64,000 nucleotides of DNA from Pelagibacteraceae bacterium (GCA_019651435.1 BOYI01000003.1:112054-176053); one strand, 5' to 3'. Positions 18,192 through 27,424 are shown, counted from the stretch's first letter. Program-made: numbers and translations. Notes: a model not told the origin generated them from the sequence alone.

Positions 18192-19171
18192 TTAGTCAAA
18201 GTTTTTAATGATCTCACCGTGCTTAGCGTATTCAATTGCTAAGAAATCCTTTTAAAACCATATCCCTCTAACCAGCTCATTAACTTTCCATCGTCGATGT
18301 TGAAAGTTTGGAACTCATCATCATGATAAACAGTGTGAAGAAGTCCTGTGTAGTACTTTTCCACTTCTGCATCAACACCAGCTGGAGCCATAAATGCTCT
18401 CATCATGTAGTATTCAAGATCAGGATAACCTAATTCATAAGAAGAAGGTACATCTGGGAATGCTGGGTTTCTTTCTGGAGTCATCATAACTAAAGCTTTT
18501 GAGTCACCAGACTGATAGAATCCCATCTGCTCAGAAGGGTTGTTTAAAGTGAAGTCAGACTCGCCGCCAACTAGACCTTTAGCAACAGCACCACCACCGT
18601 CATATGGTACGTACTTTGCATCAAATCCAAACTGACCTCTCATCATACCAAGAAGTAATTCGTCTTCTGACATACTTCCTGTACCACCCATTACTAGACC
18701 ATTACCTCTAGCAAGTGCAATGAAGTCATCAAATGTTTCTACACCTTGAGTATTTTTACCTTCAGTTGCAATCCATACTAAGAATGTATCTGTGATAAGT
18801 CTTGCTAATGGAGTGAAGTCATTGAAGAAATCAATTCCTAATTCAGGCTGGTTAACAGGTGTAGTTAGAACGTTGTTAAGAGTAATGATAAGTGTGTGCT
18901 CATCACCAGCTTTTTTCTTAACATAAGTCATAGCTTCACCACCAGAACCACCTTTTTTATTAATTGGAATCACTGGCTTAGATGCGTAGTCGTTTTTCTC
19001 GATAACACCTTGTACTAATCGAGCGATCTCGTCAGCTCCTCCACCTTGACCGGCTGGGATAATAAGCTCAATAGGCTTCTTTGGACTAAAAGGCTTCGCA
19101 GAAGATATTGAACTTACAGCTACAAGTGAAAGGGAAACAACAACTAGCGCTAGTTTTTTAATAATTGTCAT
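18192..19171 (-). CDS. tctC: Tripartite tricarboxylate transporter periplasmic binding protein TctC (Bug family), frameshift near the end
   Basis: I place the start at 19171 because AGGAGG lies 6-11 bases upstream and the product then opens with a signal peptide, MTIIKKLALVVVSLSLVAVS, cleaved around SSA-KPF. Bug-family features follow: ELIIPAGQGGGADEIAR, NKKGGSGGEAM and the YVPYDGGGAVAKGLVGGESDF ligand-loop region. The open frame ends at 18239 as GFKRIS. Restoring one A in the AAAA run gives KKDFLAIEYAKHGEIIKNFD and a stop at 18192, a normal Bug C-terminus. The carboxylate ligand cannot be read out. It is the first gene of the tct operon. Confidence 0.93.
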
Positions 19172-19252
19172 ATTATTTCCTCCTATAAGATTTAATATTA
19201 TAATAAGCATAAACTATTTAAAAAAATTGTATAAAAAAAAATTTTTTTCATA

Positions 19253-19267
19253 TTTCATAATTTGAAA
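19253..19267. promoter_or_regulatory. Near-palindrome TTTCATAATTTGAAA upstream of tctC
   Basis: This is a 15-bp inverted repeat with one mismatch, about 82 bases upstream of the tctC start. The perfect version, TTTCATAATATGAAA, occurs at 24631-24645, about 76 bases upstream of the glyoxylate-type aminotransferase gene. The shared sequence and similar spacing suggest a common regulator. No terminator-like T-run follows. Confidence 0.5.
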
Positions 19268-19285
19268 CAATCATGAAATAAGTGT

Positions 19286-19302
19286 TGGTATACAATATAT
19301 TT
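19286..19302. promoter_or_regulatory. Degenerate copy of the GntR-type operator
   Basis: The left half-site TGGTATA is exact and is followed by CAA and a weak right arm (TATA then TTT). It lies in the tctC/quinone oxidoreductase divergent gap, 51 bases from the better copy at 19337. It could be a second, weaker operator allowing cooperative binding or looping; this is inference from similarity only. Confidence 0.45.
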
Positions 19303-19336
19303 ATGCATTCAAAAAATATGTGATTATTTTTTTTAT

Positions 19337-19353
19337 TTGTATAATGTATACCA
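19337..19353. promoter_or_regulatory. GntR-type operator, second copy in the divergent tctC / oxidoreductase promoter
   Basis: Sixteen of 17 bases match the palindrome at 15302-15318, with the second base T instead of G. It lies 16 bases before the TTG start of the plus-strand oxidoreductase and about 165 bases upstream of tctC. A regulator bound here could control both directions. Confidence 0.65.
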
Positions 19354-19368
19354 GAGATTGAGGTTAAC

Positions 19369-20337
19369 TTGAAATTTATAAACTTTAAAAATGAAAAACT
19401 CTTTTTAGACGAGTGTGAAATTGAAAGTCCTAAAGAAAATCAAATACAAATTGAAGTTCATTCTACAGGTGTAAATAGAGCAGATATATTACAAAAAAAA
19501 GGTCACTACCCTCCCCCCAAAGGAGAAAGTGAAATTATTGGGCTAGAGTGTGCAGGTATTGTTTGTAAGATTGGGCCAAATTCAAGTAAATTTAAAGTTG
19601 GCGATAAAGTCTGTGCCATTTTAGGAGGTGGCGGATACGCAGAATTTGTAAATGTCGATGAAAGACAAGTCATGCCGATTCCATCTAATGTAAGTCTATT
19701 AGAAGCTGGGGCTCTTCCAGAGACTATTTTGACAGTCTATGAAAATATTTTCAATATTTCTGAATTTAAAAATAATGAAGTTGTTCTAATTCATGGTGGA
19801 AGCAGTGGTATTGGAACAACAGCAATATCTATTTTAAAAAATTTTACTGATCAGCTTTATGTGACTGCAGGATCAAAAGACAAATGTGATAATTGTATAC
19901 AACTTGGCGCAAAAGCAGCAATCAATTACAAAGAGGAAGACTTCGAACAATATTTTATTGACCAAAAAATCAAGGTTGACATTATTTTAGATATGGTAGG
20001 AGGCTCATATTTCAAAAAAAATTTAAAAATACTCAATCAAAAAGGAAGACTTACCTATATAGCTGCTCTTGAAAGCATTAAGGCTGAGGCTAACCTTTTA
20101 TATATCATGACTAAACAACTAAAAGTTTCTGGATCTACACTTAGATCAAGATCACCTGAGGACAAAGGAAAAATTGTCAATCAAGTTATTGAACATATTT
20201 GGCCTTTAATAGAACAGGGAAAATACAAACCAACAATTTTCCAATCTTTCAATATGGAAGATGTAAATTTGGCTCATGAGTTAATGGAATCATCCAGCCA
20301 TATTGGAAAAATTTTATTAGATATTAAAGGAGGATAA
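19369..20337 (+). CDS. Zeta-crystallin-like NAD(P)H quinone oxidoreductase (MDR family)
   Basis: The protein has 322 residues with a TTG start preceded by GAGG. The N-terminal GroES-like domain shows [23 protein letters not shown] and GLECAG, typical of the QOR/PIG3 branch. The cofactor domain shows [18 protein letters not shown]. Catalytic zinc ligands of alcohol dehydrogenases are absent, as expected for this branch. It probably reduces quinones or enones with NAD(P)H. It ends 2 bp before sucC, whose ribosome site lies in its last codons, so co-expression with sucCD is likely. Confidence 0.88.
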   Translation: MKFINFKNEKLFLDECEIESPKENQIQIEVHSTGVNRADILQKKGHYPPPKGESEIIGLECAGIVCKIGPNSSKFKVGDKVCAILGGGGYAEFVNVDERQVMPIPSNVSLLEAGALPETILTVYENIFNISEFKNNEVVLIHGGSSGIGTTAISILKNFTDQLYVTAGSKDKCDNCIQLGAKAAINYKEEDFEQYFIDQKIKVDIILDMVGGSYFKKNLKILNQKGRLTYIAALESIKAEANLLYIMTKQLKVSGSTLRSRSPEDKGKIVNQVIEHIWPLIEQGKYKPTIFQSFNMEDVNLAHELMESSSHIGKILLDIKGG

Positions 20338-20339
20338 AA

Positions 20340-21527
20340 ATGAACTTACATGAGTACCAAGCAAAAATATTGCTTAAAAATAATGATGTAAGAGTTTTAA
20401 CTGGCAACCCAGTTTTAAACGATAACGAAATAGACTCTGCTGTTGACTCTATTCAGACACCCGTCATGGTCGTGAAATCACAAATCCATGCTGGTGGTCG
20501 AGGTGCAGGAAAATTTAAAGATAGCGGTGATGATAAAGGTGGAGTTCGAGTTTGTTTTTCCAAAGATGAAGCGAAAGAAAATGCCAAGAAAATGCTTGGT
20601 AAAACACTTGTTACCAAACAAACTGGTCCAGATGGTAAAGTCGTTAATCGTCTTTATATCGAAGAAGGCTGTGATATCAAAAAAGAATACTATCTGAGTA
20701 TGTTAGTTGATCGATCAACCTCTTCCGTTTCAATTATTGCTTCAACCGAAGGTGGTATGGAAATTGAAGAAGTAGCAGAAAAAGAACCTGAAAAAATTAT
20801 CACTGTAAATGTTCCAGGAGATAAAACTTTAGATCAAACTAGCTTAGATCAACTAGTTCAAGGTTTAGAAATTACTTCTGAGCAGTCTGGAGATTTTTGT
20901 GATCAAATTCAAAAAATTTACGCCAGTTTTTTGTCAACAGATGCTTCATTAGTCGAAGTTAATCCATTTGTTTTAACTGGAGAGGGAAACTTCCTTGCAC
21001 TTGATGCAAAAGTATCGATTGATGATAACGCACTGTATAAACATAAAGAGATTGCAGAGATGCGCGATGAAACAGAAGAAGATCCTGCTGAGATTGAAGC
21101 ATCCAAGCACGAATTAAATTATGTAAAATTAGATGGAAGCATTGGTTGCATGGTGAATGGTGCAGGTCTGGCTATGGGCACTATGGATATTATTCAACTT
21201 CATGGTGGAAGTCCTGCAAACTTCTTAGATGTTGGTGGTGGAGCCACAAAAGAAAGAGTGGCAAAAGCATTTTCTATCATCCTTCAAGATCCAAATGTTA
21301 AAGTAATTTTAGTAAACATTTTTGGCGGTATTATGAAATGCGATATCATTGCTGAAGGTGTAGTTGCTGCAGCTAAAGAACTATCTATTCAAGTTCCTTT
21401 AGTAGTAAGACTAGAGGGAACGAATGTTGACCTTGGAAAAGAAATTCTTAATAAATCAGGTCTAGCTATTATTTCAGCAGATAATTTAGAAGACGCAGCT
21501 CAAAAAGCTGTCGGTGCTTTGAGTTAA
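20340..21527 (+). CDS. sucC: Succinate-CoA ligase (ADP-forming) beta subunit
   Basis: The protein has 395 residues. The ATP-grasp opening [26 protein letters not shown], the EVNPF segment and the C-terminal [36 protein letters not shown] and VVRLEGTN blocks all match SucC. With SucD it interconverts succinyl-CoA and succinate with ADP or GDP phosphorylation. Malate-CoA ligase (MtkA) is a close relative and remains a minor alternative, given the nearby glyoxylate aminotransferase. The AAAGGAGG ribosome site is strong. Confidence 0.93.
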   Translation: MNLHEYQAKILLKNNDVRVLTGNPVLNDNEIDSAVDSIQTPVMVVKSQIHAGGRGAGKFKDSGDDKGGVRVCFSKDEAKENAKKMLGKTLVTKQTGPDGKVVNRLYIEEGCDIKKEYYLSMLVDRSTSSVSIIASTEGGMEIEEVAEKEPEKIITVNVPGDKTLDQTSLDQLVQGLEITSEQSGDFCDQIQKIYASFLSTDASLVEVNPFVLTGEGNFLALDAKVSIDDNALYKHKEIAEMRDETEEDPAEIEASKHELNYVKLDGSIGCMVNGAGLAMGTMDIIQLHGGSPANFLDVGGGATKERVAKAFSIILQDPNVKVILVNIFGGIMKCDIIAEGVVAAAKELSIQVPLVVRLEGTNVDLGKEILNKSGLAIISADNLEDAAQKAVGALS

Positions 21528-21537
21528 AGGAGAAATT

Positions 21538-22410
21538 ATGTCAGTATTAATTAATAAAGAAACTAAAGTAATCTGCCAGGGCTTCACTGGTGCTCAAGGT
21601 ACATTTCACTCAGAACAAGCTATTAAATATGGAACTCAAATGGTTGGTGGAGTAACCCCAAAAAAAGGTGGTCAAGAACATTTAGGTTTACCTGTCTTCA
21701 ATACTGTTAAAGAGGCTAAAGAAAATACAGAAGCTAACGCTACTGTAATATATGTCCCTCCTCCTTTTGCAGCAGGGGCAATTATTGAAGCTATTGATGC
21801 TCAAATGGAATTGATTGTTTGTATTACTGAAGGGGTTCCGGTTCTAGACATGATGCAAGTTAAAAGAAAGTTAGAAAATTCCAGTTCAAGACTTATTGGG
21901 CCTAATTGCCCAGGCATTATTACTCCAGATGAATGTAAAATAGGCATTATGCCAGGTCATATTCATAAAAAAGGTAAAATCGGAGTTGTCAGTCGATCGG
22001 GAACCTTAACTTATGAAGCTGTAGCTCAAACATCTGCAGTTGGTCTTGGTCAGTCAACATGTATTGGCATAGGTGGTGATCCAATCAATGGCACAAATTT
22101 CATCGACTGCTTAGACTTATTCTTAAAAGATCCTGAGACCGAAGGAATTATTATGATAGGTGAGATTGGTGGAACTGCTGAAGAAGAAGCAGCTGAATTC
22201 ATCAAAAACTCCTCTATTAAAAAACCTGTAGCTTCTTTTATCGCGGGAGCTAGTGCCCCTGCTGGAAAAAGAATGGGTCACGCTGGAGCTATAATTTCAG
22301 GTGGAAAAGGAACTGCTGAGTCTAAATTTAACGCCCTTGAAGATGCAGGGGTTCATATTTCAAAGTCACCGGCTAAATTAGGTGAGACTATTCAGAAAGC
22401 TTTAGGATAA
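21538..22410 (+). CDS. sucD: Succinate-CoA ligase alpha subunit
   Basis: The protein has 290 residues. The N-terminal CoA-binding Rossmann region reads [19 protein letters not shown] and GGVTPKKGG. The phosphohistidine loop is [17 protein letters not shown] near residues 246-262. [13 protein letters not shown] and [13 protein letters not shown] are also conserved. It follows sucC by 10 bp with an AAAGGAG site, a standard sucCD pair. It is convergent with panE across 5 bp. Confidence 0.93.
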   Translation: MSVLINKETKVICQGFTGAQGTFHSEQAIKYGTQMVGGVTPKKGGQEHLGLPVFNTVKEAKENTEANATVIYVPPPFAAGAIIEAIDAQMELIVCITEGVPVLDMMQVKRKLENSSSRLIGPNCPGIITPDECKIGIMPGHIHKKGKIGVVSRSGTLTYEAVAQTSAVGLGQSTCIGIGGDPINGTNFIDCLDLFLKDPETEGIIMIGEIGGTAEEEAAEFIKNSSIKKPVASFIAGASAPAGKRMGHAGAIISGGKGTAESKFNALEDAGVHISKSPAKLGETIQKALG

Positions 22411-22415
22411 ATTAT

Positions 22416-23393
22416 TTAATAGAGCTTTGCTTCTTTAGCTCTTAACTTAACTAGAGCTAGAACGGTATCAATTGTTGGTGTAGGAACTTTGGTAATTCTT
22501 CCAAGTTCCTGCACTGAAGAAACTAAAGCATCAATTTCCATAGGACGATCTCTTTCTAAGTCTTGCAACATTGAAGTTTTATGTTCTCCAACTGCTTTAG
22601 CTGCTTCTATTCTACGCTCTACATCAAAAGGTTTATCTATTCCTAAATTCTTTGAAATTTCATGAGCTTCATTCATCATATTTTTTACAACATCTCTTAC
22701 TTCTTGATTGCTACATATTTTTACAAGAGTAGATGTTGTCAAAGAACTTATTGGATTTAATGAAAGGTTACCGAATAACTTTAACCAAATATCTCCTTTA
22801 ATATTTGGACGAACAGGAGCTTGAAAACCAGCCTCCTCGAGAGTGCTGGATAATTTTTTAATTCTATCAGTATCCTCACCATTAATTTCACCTAATTGAA
22901 ATTTATCTCCTTCGAGGTGTTGAATAACACCTGGCTTAATTACTTCAGAGGCAGGATTAACTATACATCCAATGATTTTTTCAGGTCCAATACGATCCCA
23001 CTGACTACCATCTGGATCAACTGATGTTACTCTTTTATCTTTGTATTCAGGATTTTCATGATTATGAAAATACCACCAAGGTATTCCGTTAACACCCCAA
23101 ACAAATGAAGTATCGTCTTTCATTAAAACTTCAAATGCGTCTAAGCATCCTGGAACTGAATGTGCTTTAAGAGTGACAAAAATATAGTCCTGTTTACCTG
23201 CCTTCTCTGCCGTATCAACACATCGAGGATAAACAACCAATTCTTTACCATCTTTTCGAAGTCTCAATCCATCTTGTCGGATAGCTTCATAGTGAGGTCC
23301 ACGTGCAATGAGCGTTACATCTGCACCAATTTCTGTCAGTTTTGCTCCTAGATAGCCCCCTATAGCTCCAGCGCCATAAATACAAATTTTCAT
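22416..23393 (-). CDS. panE: 2-dehydropantoate 2-reductase family protein
   Basis: The protein has 325 residues. The N-terminal NADP site is CIYGAGAIGGYLGAKL. The C-terminal helical domain contains IWLKLFGNLSLNPISSLT, with the Lys and Asn positions typical of ketopantoate reductases, and ends with a VPTPTIDTVLALVKL motif. The nominal role is NADPH reduction of ketopantoate in pantothenate synthesis. Because it is coupled (1 bp) to an aminotransferase and not to panB/panC, another 2-oxoacid substrate is possible. Confidence 0.8.
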   Translation of the reverse strand: MKICIYGAGAIGGYLGAKLTEIGADVTLIARGPHYEAIRQDGLRLRKDGKELVVYPRCVDTAEKAGKQDYIFVTLKAHSVPGCLDAFEVLMKDDTSFVWGVNGIPWWYFHNHENPEYKDKRVTSVDPDGSQWDRIGPEKIIGCIVNPASEVIKPGVIQHLEGDKFQLGEINGEDTDRIKKLSSTLEEAGFQAPVRPNIKGDIWLKLFGNLSLNPISSLTTSTLVKICSNQEVRDVVKNMMNEAHEISKNLGIDKPFDVERRIEAAKAVGEHKTSMLQDLERDRPMEIDALVSSVQELGRITKVPTPTIDTVLALVKLRAKEAKLY

Positions 23394-23394
23394 A

Positions 23395-24555
23395 TTATAC
23401 CTTTAAATGCTTGATTGCGGCGGCTACACCACTGCCTAAATCAAATTTAATTCCTACATCATACATTGCTAATTCTGCTGTAGAGATAGCTCCTAATATC
23501 ATGGTGCTATTTAAATCACCAAGATGACCAATTCTAAACAATTTACCAGCTACTTTATTTAGCCCCCCACCAAAAGAGGTATTATATTTATTGTATGCTG
23601 TTTTAACTATATCAGTAGAGTCAATACCTTCAGGTACCATAATGGCAGTTACCGTATTTGAATAAAGAGAAGAGTCTTTAGCACATAAATTTAGGCCCCA
23701 TGCGGCTGATGCTTTTTGAACAGCTTGAGCAAGGAATAAATGTCTAGCATAAATATTGTCTAATCCCTCTTCATGCATCATATTTAAAGCTTCACGTAAT
23801 CCTCGCAATAAAGGCATAGGATTAGTGTATGGCCAATATCCAGTTTCATTTATTTTTAACATGTCATGATAGTCGAAATATGCACGTGGTAAGTTCGCAG
23901 ACTTAGCTATCTCTAAAGCTTTTTGACTGACACAACTAATAGCCAAACCTGCTGGAAGCATAAAACCTTTTTGCGAACCAGAGACGGCAACATCTACTCC
24001 CCAAGCATCCATTTCAAATTTAATTGATCCAATTGAACTTACTCCATCAACAAAAAGTAAAGCTGGATGATTAAGTTTATTTAGTAAATCTCTTGTAGCT
24101 TTAACATCATTTGTAACGCCCGTAGAAGTCTCATTATGTGTTACTAAAACTGCTTTTATGTCATGATTTTTATCTTGTGATAAAATCTTCTCAAATTCAT
24201 CATGGGGAGTTCCTGATCCCCAATCTACATCAACAACATCTACTTCAATATGAAGTTTCTTACACATCTCAATCCATAGATGAGAGAATTGACCAAATCT
24301 AGCAGATAAAACTTTATCTCCTTTGTTAAGAGTATTAGTTAAAGCAGCCTCCCAACCGCTACTTCCAGTACCAGGAAATATAAAAGGTTGACCTGAAGTG
24401 GTTTCAAAAACTTTTTTTAGATCGTCAATTAAAGGATGCCAAAATTTATCCATTCCAGGTGCGCGATGATCTTCATTGGAAATGTCCATAGCCTGCCTGA
24501 CTCTATCCGGCATGTTAGTCGGACCTGGAACGAAAAGTGAAATTTTACCTGGCAT
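23395..24555 (-). CDS. Class V aminotransferase, serine/alanine/aspartate-glyoxylate type
   Basis: The protein has 386 residues. The opening ISLFVPGPTNMPDRVRQAM, the GTGSSGWEAAL PLP-phosphate loop, VTHNETSTGV, the FVDGVSSIGSI Asp and the Schiff-base Lys196 in VSGSQKGFMLP all fit the AGXT/serine-glyoxylate aminotransferase group. It probably transfers an amino group to glyoxylate to make glycine. The donor (Ser, Ala or Asp as in BhcA) cannot be decided. A perfect palindrome lies 76 bases upstream, between this gene and tRNA-Glu. Confidence 0.85.
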   Translation of the reverse strand: MPGKISLFVPGPTNMPDRVRQAMDISNEDHRAPGMDKFWHPLIDDLKKVFETTSGQPFIFPGTGSSGWEAALTNTLNKGDKVLSARFGQFSHLWIEMCKKLHIEVDVVDVDWGSGTPHDEFEKILSQDKNHDIKAVLVTHNETSTGVTNDVKATRDLLNKLNHPALLFVDGVSSIGSIKFEMDAWGVDVAVSGSQKGFMLPAGLAISCVSQKALEIAKSANLPRAYFDYHDMLKINETGYWPYTNPMPLLRGLREALNMMHEEGLDNIYARHLFLAQAVQKASAAWGLNLCAKDSSLYSNTVTAIMVPEGIDSTDIVKTAYNKYNTSFGGGLNKVAGKLFRIGHLGDLNSTMILGAISTAELAMYDVGIKFDLGSGVAAAIKHLKV

Positions 24556-24630
24556 GATTTTGTTGTTATCCTTTCTAGTGATTACGGGAAATTTTAGATT
24601 AATTTAATTTATTTCAATATCCTTAGTGTG

Positions 24631-24645
24631 TTTCATAATATGAAA
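24631..24645. promoter_or_regulatory. Perfect palindrome TTTCATAATATGAAA upstream of the aminotransferase gene
   Basis: This is a 15-bp perfect inverted repeat (7-bp arms around a central A) in the 115-bp gap between the aminotransferase and tRNA-Glu. A near-identical copy is found upstream of tctC at 19253-19267. No T-run follows, which argues against a terminator. Function as an operator is inference. Confidence 0.55.
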
Positions 24646-24669
24646 TAATGTATAAAATCATATTATGAT

Positions 24670-24744
24670 TGGCATCTCCTACGGGAATCGAACCCGTGTC
24701 TTCACCGTGAAAGGGTGATGTCCTAACCGCTAGACGAAGGAGAC
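24670..24744 (-). tRNA. tRNA-Glu (UUC)
   Basis: A full cloverleaf is readable on the minus strand: acceptor GTCTCCT, D arm with TCGTCTAGCGGTTAGGACA, anticodon loop CTTTCAC giving UUC, T arm GGGTTCGATTCCC and an encoded CCA. It closely matches known bacterial tRNA-Glu. The first acceptor pair is G1-U72 instead of the usual G1-C72. Confidence 0.95.
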
Positions 24745-24792
24745 ATCTATCTTTTAAGACAAACAAAATAGCTAGATTTCATGAAAAATCAA

Positions 24793-26481
24793 TCAATGAA
24801 TATCTTCTAGGTGAATAACAGTCTTATTTGAATAGGAGTCTTTTTTAACTTTAAAATAACAGTCGAAATTAGACTTTTTTCCCAAGTAAAATTTTAGATC
24901 CTCTGAAATAATATCAAAAAACATCCCCTCACACTCGTAGTTTAAATCATCAAATATTTTTAATTTTGCATGTTTATTTTTAAATATTTGTAAAATATCT
25001 ATTTTTACATTTTCGACTTTAAATATTGGTTCTGGGTTTTTTTGTCCAAAAGGACTTAAAAGCTCTAAATCTTTTAATAGATTGTCATTAATTACATTTA
25101 AATCGATTAAGGACTCAAAATATTTTTCATTGTTTATAGAAATATTTTTTGTTTCCTCATAAAGATAAGCTTTAAAATCAGGAATTTGATCTTCGCGCAA
25201 AGTAAAACCACATGCTTTTGCGTGTCCTCCACCTTTTATGATGATACCTTTTTCTGCTGCATTCATCATTAATTGTCCAATATTCTTTTCACCTAAGGAT
25301 CTTCCAGATCCTACTACAAATTCGTTTGAACTAGTCATGACAAAAGAAGGTTTATTATTTTGTCTCATTAATCTACCTGCGATAATTCCAACAATTCCGA
25401 TGTGCCATTTTTTATCAAAAAAGAAATTAATATTTTTATCCTCTGACTCTTTTATATTAATTGACTTAACTATCTTAGTTTGAATATTTTGTCGATTTTG
25501 ATTGTGGGACTCAATTATTTGGGCTAGTTGAAGCGCCTGATGAATATTATCTGAGGAGAGCAAACTATATCCCAATAAAGACTCTCCCATTCTACCGCCC
25601 GCATTGATTCTTGGTCCGAGTATATATCCTAAATGGTATTCAGAAATTTGTTGTTTTATTTTTGATTGGTTGATTAGGGTTTGGATACCTTTATTGACAC
25701 TATCTGAATTGATAACCTTTAAACCCTGTTTAACAAAACTTCTATTAATCTCCGATAGGGGCACTAAATCACAGATAGTGGCTAATGCAACTAAATCTAA
25801 ATATTGAAGAACATCAATGTTTGGAAAAATATTTTCATTTTTGAGATATACTAATACTAAAAATGTTAATGCAGTTGCGCATAGATCATCCAACTCAGAT
25901 TGATCATTAGGCGTCTTAGGATTAACTACTATAGCTTGATCAAAAAATAATTCGCACTCATGGTGGTCAATTATCATAACCTGTCCACCTTGATTTATTA
26001 TGTATTCTTGTTCCTTGAGGTTATTGCTACCGCAATCAAGAACCAAGATATTTTGACTAAATGTTAAAATTTTATCGATAGCTTCTAAGTTCAGTCCATA
26101 TCCCTCGTTTAATCGATTAGGAATATATACATTAACTTCAATATCAAATTGGCTTAGGAATTTTTTGCAAATAGCTGCAGCACATGCACCATCTACATCA
26201 TAATCAGAAAATATTGAAATTTTTTTTTCAGATTTAACTTTTTCAAAAAAAGAAATTGATTTGTCCAGGTTTCGAAGCTTAGCTATTTTTGTAATAGATA
26301 AATTTTCTTTTAATTTTGAATTGATGAACTTTGAAATAGTTTTAATTTTACGATTAACTAAAAGCTTTGATAACTGAATAGATATATTATTTTTTTGAGC
26401 TAAATTAAAAACTTCATCATCATCTAAGTTTAGATTGGTGCTATGCCATTTAGCCCCTTGGAAACTAGTATCAATACTCAA
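24793..26481 (-). CDS. recJ: Single-stranded-DNA-specific exonuclease RecJ
   Basis: The protein has 562 residues, DHH superfamily. Metal-binding motifs are visible: FSDYDVDGACAAAI, LVLDCGSNN and the DHH motif in MIIDHHECE. The DHHA1 domain contains GRMGES, FFFDKKWHIGIVGIIAGRL and IKGGGHAKACGFTLR. It degrades single-stranded DNA 5' to 3' in recombination and repair. It overlaps glpX by 11 bp in the hom-glpX-recJ order common in alphaproteobacteria. Confidence 0.95.
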   Translation of the reverse strand: MSIDTSFQGAKWHSTNLNLDDDEVFNLAQKNNISIQLSKLLVNRKIKTISKFINSKLKENLSITKIAKLRNLDKSISFFEKVKSEKKISIFSDYDVDGACAAAICKKFLSQFDIEVNVYIPNRLNEGYGLNLEAIDKILTFSQNILVLDCGSNNLKEQEYIINQGGQVMIIDHHECELFFDQAIVVNPKTPNDQSELDDLCATALTFLVLVYLKNENIFPNIDVLQYLDLVALATICDLVPLSEINRSFVKQGLKVINSDSVNKGIQTLINQSKIKQQISEYHLGYILGPRINAGGRMGESLLGYSLLSSDNIHQALQLAQIIESHNQNRQNIQTKIVKSINIKESEDKNINFFFDKKWHIGIVGIIAGRLMRQNNKPSFVMTSSNEFVVGSGRSLGEKNIGQLMMNAAEKGIIIKGGGHAKACGFTLREDQIPDFKAYLYEETKNISINNEKYFESLIDLNVINDNLLKDLELLSPFGQKNPEPIFKVENVKIDILQIFKNKHAKLKIFDDLNYECEGMFFDIISEDLKFYLGKKSNFDCYFKVKKDSYSNKTVIHLEDIH

Positions 26482-27424
26482 GTTGTTTTATGTTAAAGTT
26501 ATGTTCGCCGTTAATATGCCTTATAGTTCCCGTTTTAGATCTCATTACAATGGAATGAGTTTCGGCATAATCTTTTGTAATCTTTATCCCTTTGAGCATA
26601 GTACCATCTGTGACTCCTGTTGCAGAAAACATGATATCTCCTTTTGCCAAATCTTGAATGCTATAAATTTTGTTTAAATCATTAATGCCAGTTTTTTTTG
26701 CTCTTTGAATTTCATCCTCGTTATTAAATAAAAGTTTTCCTTCAATACTTCCACCAATACATTGTAAAGCAGCGGCAGCCAATACTCCTTCAGGAGCTCC
26801 CCCTATGCCATAATACATATCAATATTACTTGTTTGTATTACAGAAGAAATCACGGCACTCACATCTCCATCGCCAATCATTTTTATCCTTGCCCCTGTC
26901 GATCTAATGACTTCAAGGTATTCTTGATGGCGCTCACGATCTAAAATACAAATAACTAAATCTTCCACATTAACTTTTTTGAATTTAGCTAATTCTTCAA
27001 TATTCGATTTTAAGTTTTGCTGTAATGAAATTACTTGATTACTTTGAACGTTAGCTGAGATTTTTTCCATATAAACATCAGGGGCATTTAAGAAACCGCC
27101 TTCCTGCGCGAGCGCAATTACTGCCATAGCGTTTTCACCACCTTTGGCTGTTATTGTGGTTCCCTCTAAAGGATCTAAGGCAATATCAACTCTAGGTCCG
27201 CCAAGTCCGACCTCTTCACCAATATAAAGCATAGGTGCTTCATCTCTTTCCCCTTCACCTATTACCACTTTGCCCGATATGGTCAAAGAGTTAAGACATT
27301 TTCGCATAGCATCAACAGCTGCTTGATCAGCCGCTTTCTCATCACCACGCCCGATAAATTTAGAGGCTGCTAAGGCTGCAAATTCTGAAACTCTTACTAA
27401 TTCAATAGCAAGATTTCTATCCAA
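26471..27424 (-). CDS. glpX: Class II fructose-1,6-bisphosphatase
   Basis: The protein has 317 residues. The GlpX motifs are intact: VIGEGERDEAPMLYIGE, the metal site DIALDPLEGTT, GGENAMAVIALA, MIGDGDVSAVI and GIGGAPEGVLAAAAL. It dephosphorylates fructose-1,6-bisphosphate in gluconeogenesis. It overlaps hom by 8 bp upstream and recJ by 11 bp downstream. Confidence 0.95.
   Translation of the reverse strand: MDRNLAIELVRVSEFAALAASKFIGRGDEKAADQAAVDAMRKCLNSLTISGKVVIGEGERDEAPMLYIGEEVGLGGPRVDIALDPLEGTTITAKGGENAMAVIALAQEGGFLNAPDVYMEKISANVQSNQVISLQQNLKSNIEELAKFKKVNVEDLVICILDRERHQEYLEVIRSTGARIKMIGDGDVSAVISSVIQTSNIDMYYGIGGAPEGVLAAAALQCIGGSIEGKLLFNNEDEIQRAKKTGINDLNKIYSIQDLAKGDIMFSATGVTDGTMLKGIKITKDYAETHSIVMRSKTGTIRHINGEHNFNIKQLEY

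Noticed and set aside
19171..19210. Longer tctC start giving 13 extra residues
   Set aside because: The extra residues cover the AGGAGG ribosome site and spoil the signal peptide; the Met at 19171 is better placed.
24631..24645. Palindrome as a rho-independent terminator for tRNA-Glu
   Set aside because: The stem is AT-only in effect and short, with no following T-run; a near copy lies upstream of tctC, which fits an operator better.
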